Part shown: positions 1 through 12,100 of the stretch, piece by piece | How positions within the stretch are numbered: position 1 is the stretch's first letter | Layout of the letters: each line of letters opens with the position of its first letter | NCBI GenBank assembly: GCA_947184155.2 | Contig: CAMXCT020006495.1 | Coordinates: 316,920-380,919, forward strand | Direction: 5' to 3' | Length of the DNA: 64,000 bases | Origin: Cladocopium goreaui | Taxonomy: Eukaryota; Sar; Dinophyceae; Suessiales; Symbiodiniaceae | The notes under the pieces: generated by a model | Told to the model about the DNA's origin: nothing | What the model saw: only the letters and a program-made list of their open reading frames with translations | The model's database searches: none | Program-made: the position numbers and the translations under genes

Positions 1-194
1 TGGCTAAGGTTAGATACAGACTGGTGCCCGCAACACGACCACCGATTTTGTTCTCGATGATGTGAGTCTCCAAAAGGCTGTCCAAATTCTTTGGTTCACT
101 CTCAGTCCACTTCGCTGGACCTGCCGCAGCTTCCGGGGCCTCCTCATGTGGAACCAAGGCTTCCTGGACGGCGGCCATGTTGGCACAAAACCTG
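1..194 (-). CDS. Exon running off the left edge
   Basis: After a CAG acceptor near 195 the minus strand reads MAAVQEALVPHEEAPEAAAG and on through ESEPKNLDSLLETHIIENKI, open to base 1. It is acidic and Ala/Glu-rich, with a Leu-rich end. Because it contains an ATG right after the acceptor it might be the start of a separate downstream gene, or an internal exon of the large gene. The window edge prevents a decision. Confidence 0.4.
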
Positions 195-3100
195 GGCGTG
201 GGGTGGAAATCAGAAAATAATGATTATATAACTAAGACGTGTTCTGGGTGACCGCTTGAAAAGGCAACATAACAAACCAATATAGCAACAATATAGCAAC
301 AATATAGCTACAATTGTTTTATTCTCTATGACCTTACTATGCTGGATTCCCCGTATTATTTCTTTGAAAACCTGTTTGGAGGAACACCAATTTGGCAATC
401 ATTGGGCCTGTCTTGCACCAAAGCACAGTGACCCCACACATTTGCATCCTCACAGCCAGATGACACAGTCAGCCAGAAAAGAAGTGGGACCTTCTTGGTA
501 CTCGGCGGACATTCGCACCGCAGGAAGGTCGGCATGGGCTCCAAAGACTTCGCTGAGAATTTGTCTTCCACACGCCTAGCATGGGGCTTGATTTGACAAC
601 CCCGGCCATGTGGAACTACCATGTGGGGATTCCAGCAAAACCTAATCAAATTGATATTTTTTTGTTTGTTAATGGCTGGTGTTTCAAAAAAACAGATAGA
701 CAGAACCACTAGTGACACACCCCAGTTACTTAGTGGCTGGTGATTCAAACAACAGAAGATAAAAACATCTTTTTGGTAACACAGCCGCAGCCCAATCCTG
801 AACTCATCTCTCAGTCCACCCCTGCGTTCAGACGTGGACTGCGGCCCGATGGCAAAGCAACAAGATCTCTCTGGCAGGGTTGCCAAGGCCCTCTTCACCA
901 GGTTGACAAGACAATTCAGGTCATTGGCGGATAGGACCCCCCATTTCATGAAGTCCAGCCACACGATCAGGGAGCCATCAGGACCCAGCGAAGCCACAAA
1001 CTCAGGGTATGTTGGAATCACAAATGATCGAGAAATGAACATGCTGGTTGTTGGAAAAACGGGGGTTGAGTATGACACGGGGATTAGTTCAGAACGCATT
1101 ATCATTATCGGTGCTTTGGAAGGTTGGGTGAGAGTCTCCCCTGGCCCCTTTTCCAATTGGATTGTAGTTGTGTGGAGAACAAGGGAAATAATTCATGTTT
1201 GAACCTTCCACCTTGTCCAAAGCATTGTTGAGATCCTGCACCGGCCCTGCAACATGGTGGCACCTCTTGCGCATGAAATCCATGGTGAGGCTGCTGCCAA
1301 TCTGGTTCTGCTGCTTCAGGTGGAGAACCTTTGCAAGGCGAGCGCTTCGATCGGTTTTCTGTTCCTCTCGGTAAAGGGTAGCCAGTTGCGCAGCATCACG
1401 TGCCAATGCCAATGCATCAGCATCAAAAGACAACTTGTTCTGGGAAAGGACCAACTCATCTATCTTGTCATCGGCCTTGCAAAGCTGACCATCACTCATA
1501 GGCTGGGCATTGGGAATGTTCTCCTTCCACATGTTCAACTCTTCAATTTGGAATGCCGGGTCCATGACCATCAAGGCACTCTTCAGCTCTTCGTGGTAGT
1601 CCCTAAGATGTCTTTGATTGGAACAAATAGGTTGGAACTTTTTGGGCCATTGGCAAATTGAACAATTTTAAGAAAACCGTACCTCCCATATTTTTCTTTC
1701 TGGGGCCCCATGAAACAAATATCAGAATCTCCCTTGATGTCAGAATTCCGTCACCCTTGTGATATATTCATTTATGGGGTGGCATCCTTTTAATATGCCC
1801 CTGTAAATTTAAGTTGGTGGTTGAATTGAGGAATTGATTTCCCAATCAGCTTCAAGGAACCCCTCGATGAACTGGTTCATCACGGTGATCAAAGTTTCAC
1901 CAGGGAAACGCAGAAGGTTGTCTGGTGTTCGATGGGTACGCATTTCATCCAGAACAAATCCACCAAGGCAGCAGATATCTGCCTCAGCATCCCAAACCTG
2001 AGCTGGCACTCGGAGGACTTGGGCACGACCAGCTTTCTGCTTTGTCATGGAATGCACGAAGAGGATCCGCTGCATGAAGATGTGCTGCTTGGCACTGTTC
2101 ATCTCCAACATGGTACCCCAAACCCCAGCTACTTGCTTGGGGCAACCAGCCAATAGCCACCGTCCATTCAGAAGGCAGTCTTTGGAAAAGGCTGCGCAGG
2201 GTTTTGAAATGAATTAGCACTTGATGGGTTGAAAGAAAACATTGCGAATTCCTAGTTAATTAAGTGCCATCAGCAGTAAACTTAAGGGAATTGATGAGTT
2301 AGTTATGGGAAGTGATAGGGGGTTGATGGGTCATGAAAATGGATGGGGACCGATGGGGGCGCATGGGAATTAATTATTGGGGGTTGAAAAATCAATGGGG
2401 ATTCAGATTACTTGATGCATTCTACGGGGATTCATAGGGCTTGGGACGTATTTCACCCTTCATGCCTGATTGCTCGAACTTGTGCATGTGAAGGTGCTGC
2501 TCCATGAGGTGCCATGCTGCTGGACAAACCCCCACCTTGCAGTGTTGGGAAATTACCCACTTGGAAAGTTATTAGAAGCTTGCTTATTGTTCAACCTTTT
2601 GCAACCTAAATTCCACGTTCTTGGCCCTGGCCCATGCCCAGCCTTGAAGCCAAACATGAGCTTTGCTGTTGCAGTGTCTATACGATTCTTCGGGTTGGTG
2701 AGCGCAGTGCCAAACGAATTGAACTCATCAATTGCTTGGTGCCACGCCAAGACATACTCCATGTTGTTCTCCTTTTCTAGAAAAGGAATTCGGGAGATAG
2801 AAAATCATCATCTTATGATTTTATTCCATCATGTCCCAAAATACTTCAAGGGTTTTCCCAAAATATTTCAAGGGCTTAGTACATTATATGTAATGGCTGT
2901 GGTGCAACTAACAGCGCTCCTGGGCAATCTTCTCTGCTCGACGATGAAACACCATACAAGCCTGAAGCAAAGACTTTTTCTGACGTTCAGCCTGCTGGTT
3001 TGACACCTGAAATCTTCGCCACACATAGTGCTCCTCCTTCAGCTGGGGAATGTAGGCGCAGGCCACTTGGCGAGCACTACGCAGCCACCTCACAACGGAA

Positions 3101-6100
3101 ACCCGACCCAAAGCAATCTCAAGGTTTTTTGAGGGTCGCGCCTGAAAATTATTCTAACACATATATTAACCAAAGTGTTTCTATGGAACGTCACAACATG
3201 TCTCCCATAAATTTAATACTAATTTCATTGAAGTACACGCCCAGGAATGGCTTTTGGATGGCCTCTTTTCCCCTAAATTCCATAATGTGAGGAGTGAAAA
3301 CGTACGCACAACAACTATGATTTGGAGGAGGGCAGAGGAATGGGACATGATAGATAAACAAAAAGATCTATGTGATGCCACCATTGCTAATGTCACCTGA
3401 AAACTCATAGTTGCATCACCTTTGGGGGTCCCAAGTGCTCAAAATTTGAAAGACGATGCTGGCGGTGCCAGCATCACCTTTGGCTACCTTTGATATGCCC
3501 AAAGACGATGCTGGCAGTGCCAGCATCACCTTTGGGCACCTTTGTTATGTGCAAAGGCGACGCTTTCAGTGATCGCTTTCCTATTCGCAAAATCCCCCAA
3601 AGTCAATTTCTTGGATAAGAATCAAAACCAATTCTTGGATGTAGTCAGCCAAAGGCGACGCTCCCACACCCAGCTTCACCTCCCAAGCCGTTGGCATATT
3701 GATTGCTAGGGGCATGTTAACATCAGAGGCGACGCTCCCATCGCCAGCCTCACCTTTGGAAATTTGAGCACCTACATCCCCCAAAGGCGACCCAGGTATC
3801 CCCAAATCCCAAAAAAACAGGTTCGGAATTTAACCGAGATTCTTCGTGAATCCAGCCAATTCCTCTTCCGTCATGTGCCGTTTCATCTCCAGGAAATTGT
3901 AGAGCACTGTGAACAGCAAAATGGAAATCTTTCCACTGCCTTTGGATGCCTCTACGGTCCCAAAATCCATAGGTCGTCCCAAAAGCTCTGCATGAACTGG
4001 TCGAATCTCGATGCTCTCACGCCAGCCTTCGTATCCCTGGGACCAAATGTTGGTAGCATGCGTTCCCCAATCCTGGAGACACGGCAGCCCATCCCAAGGA
4101 GCCTTGAAAGCGAAAGCTGTCAACAGCACATTGAAAGCAGTCGACTGAGTCTGGTCCTGGACGCAGGGAGCCGCAGCAGGTGGAATAAAACCATGAGTGC
4201 GCGGAGTCTGCTGGAATTATGGGAAATATATAGTTGAAATTCAACAGTTGAAACAATACAATTTTGGTGGCAAGGGGTCCGGCATAGTGACCACAGACGG
4301 ATGGTGATCTTCTTCCAAAACCTCATTCAACCAAGTGTTCAAAGGGAGATAAACATCGGGGGTGAGCTTGGACAGGAGCCAGCCCACAGGATGCTCATCC
4401 CTCATCGGGTCAAAGTTCCTAAGGGCAGGCTTTGGCAAGTCTGAAGCATTTTTGCTGTGAGGGGAAGTCATTACCACCTATGTGTGAAGAAATTGAAAGA
4501 TAACATAAATGCTATATGTTCCAAACCAGGCATCTCAAGAATCAGTCCCATCTTGGATACCCATGGGGGCTGTTCCACTTTCAACGCTTTGGCTGATGGT
4601 GGCGTCGAAGCTGCCCCACGCTTACCCATCACCCTTTCTCGCCTTCCTTTACCCCACACTGGTCGCCAAACGGGCTACAGAATGCAGTGTTTGCTAAGCT
4701 AACAAGATCCAACTTTTCACAACCCGCAATGGTTGAACATTACTACGGCCGAAATCTAAAACAAAATCGCTCCATTGTTTTTTGCTGGCATGTGCTTCCT
4801 TACTCATAGGCTGCTCATTCAAGCGATGAATTTTGCATGTTCGTATGTTTGAATTAGATATGCTTGAAAAATCCTGGATCTTTGTACTGTTCTATTGGAC
4901 ATCCAGTGCCATCACTGCAGCACATATGAACGCTCCTACACAAGGAACTGACATTGCGTTCCCTGCCATCTTAACGACAGCCCTTTCACGTAGATCATCC
5001 ACACAGAGCTTGGGGGATCCACAAGCCTGGGACTGTTGCCTGCTGATCGGCAAGCAATGCGATGCCAACATTTCAGTGCCACTGAGCACTCGCTGATGCA
5101 CCTTGCAGGAAATGGACTTTTCACTTGGGGTGTGCCCTAGATCAAATAAGTCATTCGCACCAAAAAAGGGAAGCAACAATCTTTATTCAACCAAGATGTT
5201 TTATTGATTATATCAAGCCTGCGAAAACAACCGTCCCGAGTTCGTGGTTAAGGTAGGCAAGTGCCCCTCCGCCGTGTCAGTCCTTGCCCTGCCGTTTCGT
5301 GGGAGTTGTGTCAGGTCTGCAATAGACCACTTCTTGGTGACCAAGTTCTTGTCGCGGTACTCGTTCAAGGTCTGCTCCTGGGAGAGTGTGATGTGAGAGA
5401 ATAGGGGCACTATGGGTTTATTTCATGGACCTCTTGTAGACTACACACAGCTGGGTAACTTCCAAAACAAAAATTGTTTATAGATTTGGCTGAAGTATCT
5501 TCTGCTTCTGACAAAGCGCAAGGCAGTGCTTTCAGGGTGAAGTAGCTCAACGCATTCATCATTGGTCGGGCATACAGCGAAGTCAAAATAGACTCCAGAG
5601 TCATGTCAGGGTTCCATGTCACCTTCCTAGAATCCCATGCAATGCCGTAGTGGCGTGGACGTGCAGTGCCCATGCCAAAGTGACGGGGGTCCACCTTTGC
5701 ACATCTGACTTTCCAGTGAGAACCCATATTGGCCCGAACCTGCTGTTCGATGCCATACTCTGGAACATTCTCCAGCACCATAACCTGGGTTCCATCCTGG
5801 GACGACATGTCATAGAACTTCTCATGGGTTTGGTACACTGGGTCCTGCTCCACCATCATGTTTCCCATCTTCGAAAAAGGTGTGCATGGAGCACCTGAAG
5901 GAGATGCGCAGGCGAGATTCTGGATTATGAAGTTTCGGGCATCGGGCATATCAATATCTTATATTGATAGTATGGTCTATTGCTACCCTTTTACGTTGAT
6001 ATCGTGTCATATCTTAACATCCCAATATGATATTAACATGACTACGATATAACATGGGGTTGGGCGGCTAATCACCCAATTGAAGGCTGCCAGCCGCGCC

Positions 6101-9100
6101 TCCAATCCTCACTTTGATTCCTTGGATGTTCAACCAAACATTTGTACAGAGAACCTTATATGAGGGCTAAACTTAACATGGTACAAACACAACCACTCAA
6201 ATATAAAGCGCGATGGTTAGTTAATTCTTCAAAGTATCGCCCTTCTGCAGATGGTGGGAATGCAGTGGGACAGTACTTGCAATGGGTAGCACACCACGCT
6301 GTCGACTTCTCGTGGGACATCGTCATGATGTCATCAAAGCAACATCCACCATAGGTAGCACTTAGCACCCTTTGACACCCAACATCCTTCTCACATGCCC
6401 ATACCAACTTAACATGGGAAGCCGACTTCTCCTTGAAGGCCTTGGCCACTTCGCTCTGCAGTGACAGGAGGGCCTCAGAGGAAAGGATCATGGGGATACA
6501 ATTTTGGGGCCTTGAAGTTCGAAGGAATCAATGCTGATTCAACAAACGGCTGTAGTGAACACATGTCATATGATGAAGTCCAGGGCATGGGCAGTTTCTG
6601 GACATCCGACGCCAGAGAACGCAGTTGTCACTGCCCATCGCCAGTTGTAAAACCGCTGGTGAACAGGAGCCTTGCCAAACTTGGCAATCAAACGTGAAAG
6701 AAACATCTTTGGCCACTGAAAGCTGGCTGCAACCGATCTGGGCCCAGCTGGGTCTGATTCACTAGGCTTTTCCAACGTGGTCTTGGGGTACTTGGCAGTC
6801 CTGCAACTGTTTTTGATTGTAAACTATGAGGCAGGTGTTGACACACCGTACAAAAAACTAGTATTCAAAGCAGTTGTCCTGGGGCCGGTAGGTGGGCCCT
6901 TTTTACCCTTCTTCTTCAGAACGTGCTTGCGCACAGGCCTAGCCCATTACAACTCAGTAGGCCTTTGTGTGCAAACCACTGGGTGAGTGAGCTGATGGCG
7001 CCTCGCAGGACCATCAGCAGCGATCTGCCTGACCGCATCGGATAGCTTAACGGCTGTCCTGGGCTGTGTGGTAATCTAAAACTGGCTGGACCAAAGGCTG
7101 ATGCTACTTTTTTTTTTGAGTAGTGTTTTCTTCAATTTCGTGCAACCTAGACTCTTCATGGGCCAACGAATTGGCAGTGACAGCCCAGGGATGTTTTCGA
7201 GAAAAAAACTCAAGGCCACAATGCATCATCTATGTGTCATCAATGCTCTTGGTAGTTGATCTATTTTAAAAACCACTTGGATCCAACTCGATTGAGCACA
7301 GCTCTGAGACAGAAACGCTTTATGTTTTCAGCATGGCGGACTTGCTGCAGCACAGGTGTTAGGTGGCACTAAGCTACATGAAACGCCTACTGATGAACAC
7401 CCCGGAGTCCGCATCCGATTCGCACTTGATCTCAAAAATTTTCGACGTGGCTTTCAGAAGCACTGCTGACAACTTATAGACTTTGCCCTCAGCGTCAAAG
7501 TCCGGCTGCATCACGAGGTTTCGTGCCTACAGGACAGGATCATGGACTAGCAAGGTAGTGAAGCAGGTATGCATGCAGTGAGAGAGTATCTAACTTGACC
7601 CGCCTGAACAAGAGTATCTCTGCACAGTTCTTCGATTTGCTTGGCCTCCCATGTGACAATGCCAAAAGATGGCACTAAGCCAGTCTGAAAATGCTGAAGT
7701 ACTGCCACCAAGCCTTCCTTTTCTGCAGTTGTCGCTTTTCCTCCTTACCACAATGAAAGTAAGAAAATTCTACAGGTCAGTTCCAATGAGTCAACTCAGG
7801 AAGGTCAAGTTGACACAGCATCAGCACTGGCTGATGGCCAGCAGTCCTCAGCGTTCTTCGGTGATGGAGTCACGTAGTGTTGGTCCTGGATGGTTGTACA
7901 TGCTACCCCCATATTCCCAAAGGTATGATGCATGCAACGAATTAGCCATCACAATCACATAGACTTAGATTTGGTCCTGCGAGTCTTCCCAATCCTCGCG
8001 TGGGTCCTGGCTGGCAACAGTTCTCACACAGTTTTGAATGATCTATCAAATTGAACTTGATAAGTTGGTCCTTGAACAGGTGCTTTTTTGGAGTCGGTGT
8101 TGATTCAAGCAGTGTAGCATCAGAAGCTGTTCGCTTCAAGGTCCTAGATGAAGAAACACGCAGCCAGCTCCCACGAGCCAGAAATTCAATCAATAGACAA
8201 CGACTGAATCTAGACTTTGTTGAAACCAGTCCTGGAAGGAGGTGGGCAGTTCGAAGCTGCTGGCTTGGCACCAGGGGAATGCATGCCCAGTCTGTTTGGG
8301 CTTTGGGCCATCAAGAGAGGTGCTTGCAACAAGAAAGTTACAAATGGTTACAAACGTCAAAAGCATAGGAGAGCTGCAGGCTGGTGCTGAACAAATTTCT
8401 AGTCCTCAACTGCTAGCATTCCACATTTTTTCGGTCTCATCCTCTACCCAGGAGTGCTCTGAACCTCATTTGAGGTATCAACCTTTGACCAGGGTGAGTA
8501 CTGTTGGGGTCAAACATCGCTAGGGCATCCATATCCCCAAAGATTCTCTGCTCAAGCCACCGCAAATGGGGCACCGCTGCTGGGGTCTCGTCTGAAGTTA
8601 TCCTTATCAAGTAGTTAACAGTCCTCCTGGTGGCCTCAGACTGGTCTGTGTCCAAAAGAAGGTGGGCCAATTGCAGCAACTTGGTGCACCTCTCGCGGTC
8701 AAAGCTCCGAAATGGTCGTGGTACGTTTGGTACACCTCCCAAAATTTCCATGAAACATTCCGGAAATACCAGCGCTGGCTCCTGGACAGGGAAAGTTATA
8801 CAACCACAATACGATGTGACCTATGTCCTTGTTTCTGAAACTTAGTCCAAACATGTCCAAACAGTTTGCTAAAATTGAATGGTGTCCTGAGACAGTTGTT
8901 GATCTGCTGCGAAACGCTTCACACAGCACACTATGTCGTTCACTGACTCTGCCCAGTAAAGTCTCCCTGGGCCCTCGGCAGCCACTGGCACATTTGCTGG
9001 TAGATCTGGCGAAGCAATTTGGAAAGCACGTGACTATGGTCCAAAGGTGACTCTGGGAAATAGGGTTGCAAAGGTGATCCAAGGAATTCGGATGCTTTGA

Positions 9101-12100
9101 AACATGTTTACACCAACAACAACCTTCAACCTTCATCCTTGATGGCACCTCGACGACGCATGAAAAGGAAACTATGAGCACCGGTTGCATCTTCCTTCAT
9201 GGCCCCAGACAACTGAACAGGTGCCTTTTCAAGCCTAAGTAGCATCAAACATCATGAGACTATGAGGTGTCGTGGGGATACTGGTATCAAACTGCTATCA
9301 AAAAACCATTGCTTCCATGGCCGAACAGTAGTCAGCGCTTCCACATGAACAACTGCAGTTCCAAGCCAGGATCTGAGATCCAATTTATCCAACAGGAATT
9401 GAGTTTTCCTGGGCTGGCTGGGGCTCAGATGGACTTCGTAAGGTCACCGTGACCTTTCACCCTCACCCCGACCTGTGAAGGAAGAATGTCTGAATTAAAA
9501 TGAACACTTGCAGAAAACCAAGTTTCTCAACCACATCTCGGTCATCTGCCAAAATATGCATAGATCTCATGCTCCGAGCAAGTAATCCAAATATTTGATC
9601 TCAGTGCCACATGTGGTCTAAACGCATCATGTAGTTTGCCAAAGGAACAACAAACCAGATGTAAACAAGGAGGAAAAACAATTGAGCAACAATGTTGTTA
9701 ATTCTTCCTGGATACCTAAACTGGAATGTGTATGTCCAACTCTGCTCATGAGTGTGCCAGTGAGATCCAGTCCTTTTTGAAGTTGAAGATATGCCAAGAA
9801 TTTGAATAAGGTATTATTTTTGGCTTCGCGAACAGTATTGTCGGCCTCACTGGGTCAAAACCCATTGAACCGAAACTTCTGTCTATTTAACATCATGATA
9901 TAATTGATGAACGAAAGTAAACAAACATTCATATGAAAACCAAGATTCCCAAACTAGGATCCGCTTTGGGCCTGGTTTCCCATGCCCTCTGCAGATCTCC
10001 CACATTTTCTCCAAACCTCGTGCCAGAGCCTCCACAACCATTGATGCGTCAGTTGCTTGCCTGACGTCGATGCAGTACATGCAAAGGGCCACATTATGCA
10101 TCCATAGTCCTTGTAACTTGGTCCTGGGACGGTCGTGCTTTGCAAGGCTTTTCGTTAAAGTCTGCAATCTTGGTATGGACCATTTCGATTGGTCCATTCC
10201 ATCCTAGGGTCAATGGCTTACACAAGTCAATGACTTCGTGAAGCAGGGAAAACGAAACCAAACCAAATGCTGCAAGGGTTCTGTCGACACCAGCAGCAGG
10301 GCGTCACCATCACACAATGGATTAGAGGCCTTCCCAAGAATAAGAACACAGTCAGATAGTGGTGGTTGATCTGGGCACACCTACAACCAATTTGTCAATC
10401 AGCTAGCCTGGAGGTGTGATTCCAATTCACGATCAGAAGCAACAGCATCGAGATGAGATTTGTAGGACCGGGCCAACTCATACTTGTCCAAAGCATCCTG
10501 GGCTGGAAGCAAAGCAATAATGCCACAATATGGGGTTCCATAGAAAACAAAACACACATACTGTTTCCAAGTAAACAGGTTGACTTCACACCTAGTTTCA
10601 CTTGCAAAGTTGAAGGCTTCCTTGTAGCAAACGCAGTCGTCACAGGCTGGAAAGTTTGTTGGGCATGCAAACCGGATCAAGTTCTTCCACTTGCGCACAT
10701 ATCTTCTGTGAAAGTGCGCGTACCTGAGATTTTTCACCCCAAAACATTTTCACATGGGGACGAATCATATAAATACCCAACGAACGCACCTCCCTAAACC
10801 CAACGCCACAGAAGGTCCAGGCACGACACCTGCCCTGGAAACTGTGCATGAAGGAGCTTCAAACTACCAGGGGGCAAGTATCGTGTGGGTAGCTGTGAGG
10901 GCTCACTTGACCACGTGGATTCGACAATCCTTGGGACATCAGTGGCCCAAATTATCAAACAATGGGATGCCACATCGGAAAAAAGAAAACATCAGCCTTA
11001 GAAACTGAGGATAGGTCTCAGTGAAAAGCTGTTTGGAACCCATAATGTGCAGTTTCAGCTCCAAATCGCCCTCGATTACCTCTTCATCCACTTCTGCCCC
11101 ATCTGAATCAGTCTCTCCTGCGGTATGTTCAATGGATATATATATATTATAAAAATATATGTATTATATATATTTGTTTAAAAGAAATGAAATGATATTT
11201 TTAGGATGAGTTGAATTCCTGTATCAGCTAGGGTCCTTCCTCATCTCTGTGACCTAATCCAGTTTGGAAAGTCACCTTCAGCTTGTCCGGTGTGTTGCCT
11301 GCAGCCTTGTTAGCTTCTCTGAGACGAGCAGCACGATGAAACCTCAGGTATGGAGTGATCGAAACAAATGGACGAAATTGAGGTGACCTTTTTGCGTCTT
11401 GCACAGTTGTCTTAACCTGGATAAGGAGCCTGGTTGGCAACATACCACCTTGCTTGATGTAGAGGCTCATGAAATATTGATCCAAACGCCAATACTTCAA
11501 CGGGGCACGTTTTTTGCCCTCAGTATTGGCTCAAGGGTGTAGGTGGAGGATCACCAAAGTAAAGACTAACTGTTGTTGGATATTGGATTATTCTTATTTA
11601 AACCCATCCCCATCCCCAGGCAATATAGTAACACTGTAAAACAGATATTATTTATCAGTATTCTTGTTTTAACTGACGGAAACCATTTCATTTTGGTTGA
11701 ACAAAACATGTTGTATCTCACAATAACCAGGTGGTAAAAGAAGGTAGTTCAAATTAACCCAGGTGTCACTTCCAAAGCACCGGTACCGTTGATCAAGTCT
11801 TCCAGACGCACAACGCTGAAACCTTTGAGGCCGAATGCCTAAAAGGGTTGCCAAACACTTTGGGCTAATCCTCTTCCCAAGGAAAGTCCACGATCGGTTG
11901 CCTGGCATGGTCCCAGACAGAACTCCGTAGACCTCAGCTGGCGACAGTAGGGTGCCAAAGGTTTTGGGCTGAAAACAGCTACCTTTCCTATTATCGAAAA
12001 TGGAAATGTTAGCAAGCTGTTGAAATATGTTGAAACAAATGGGTCCCTGGCATATGCATCTTGAGCTGGCTTTTCCAGAGTCCAAAACGTTCCCAAGTAG

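Noticed and set aside
834-1661. Plus-strand frames 834-1202 and 1254-1661
   Set aside because: Antisense to better, protein-like exons on the minus strand.
9020-9880. Second acidic block and His-rich motif of the DDE-like core
   Set aside because: Only a weak KGHGDLTKS stretch near 9450 is present, followed by a stop. Not enough to call the catalytic core complete.
11521-11535. cagtattggctcaag, similar to the 3' end of the dinoflagellate spliced leader
   Set aside because: Only the last dozen bases agree, with one mismatch, and it lies inside a gene on the opposite strand. A true relic would match further. Probably chance.
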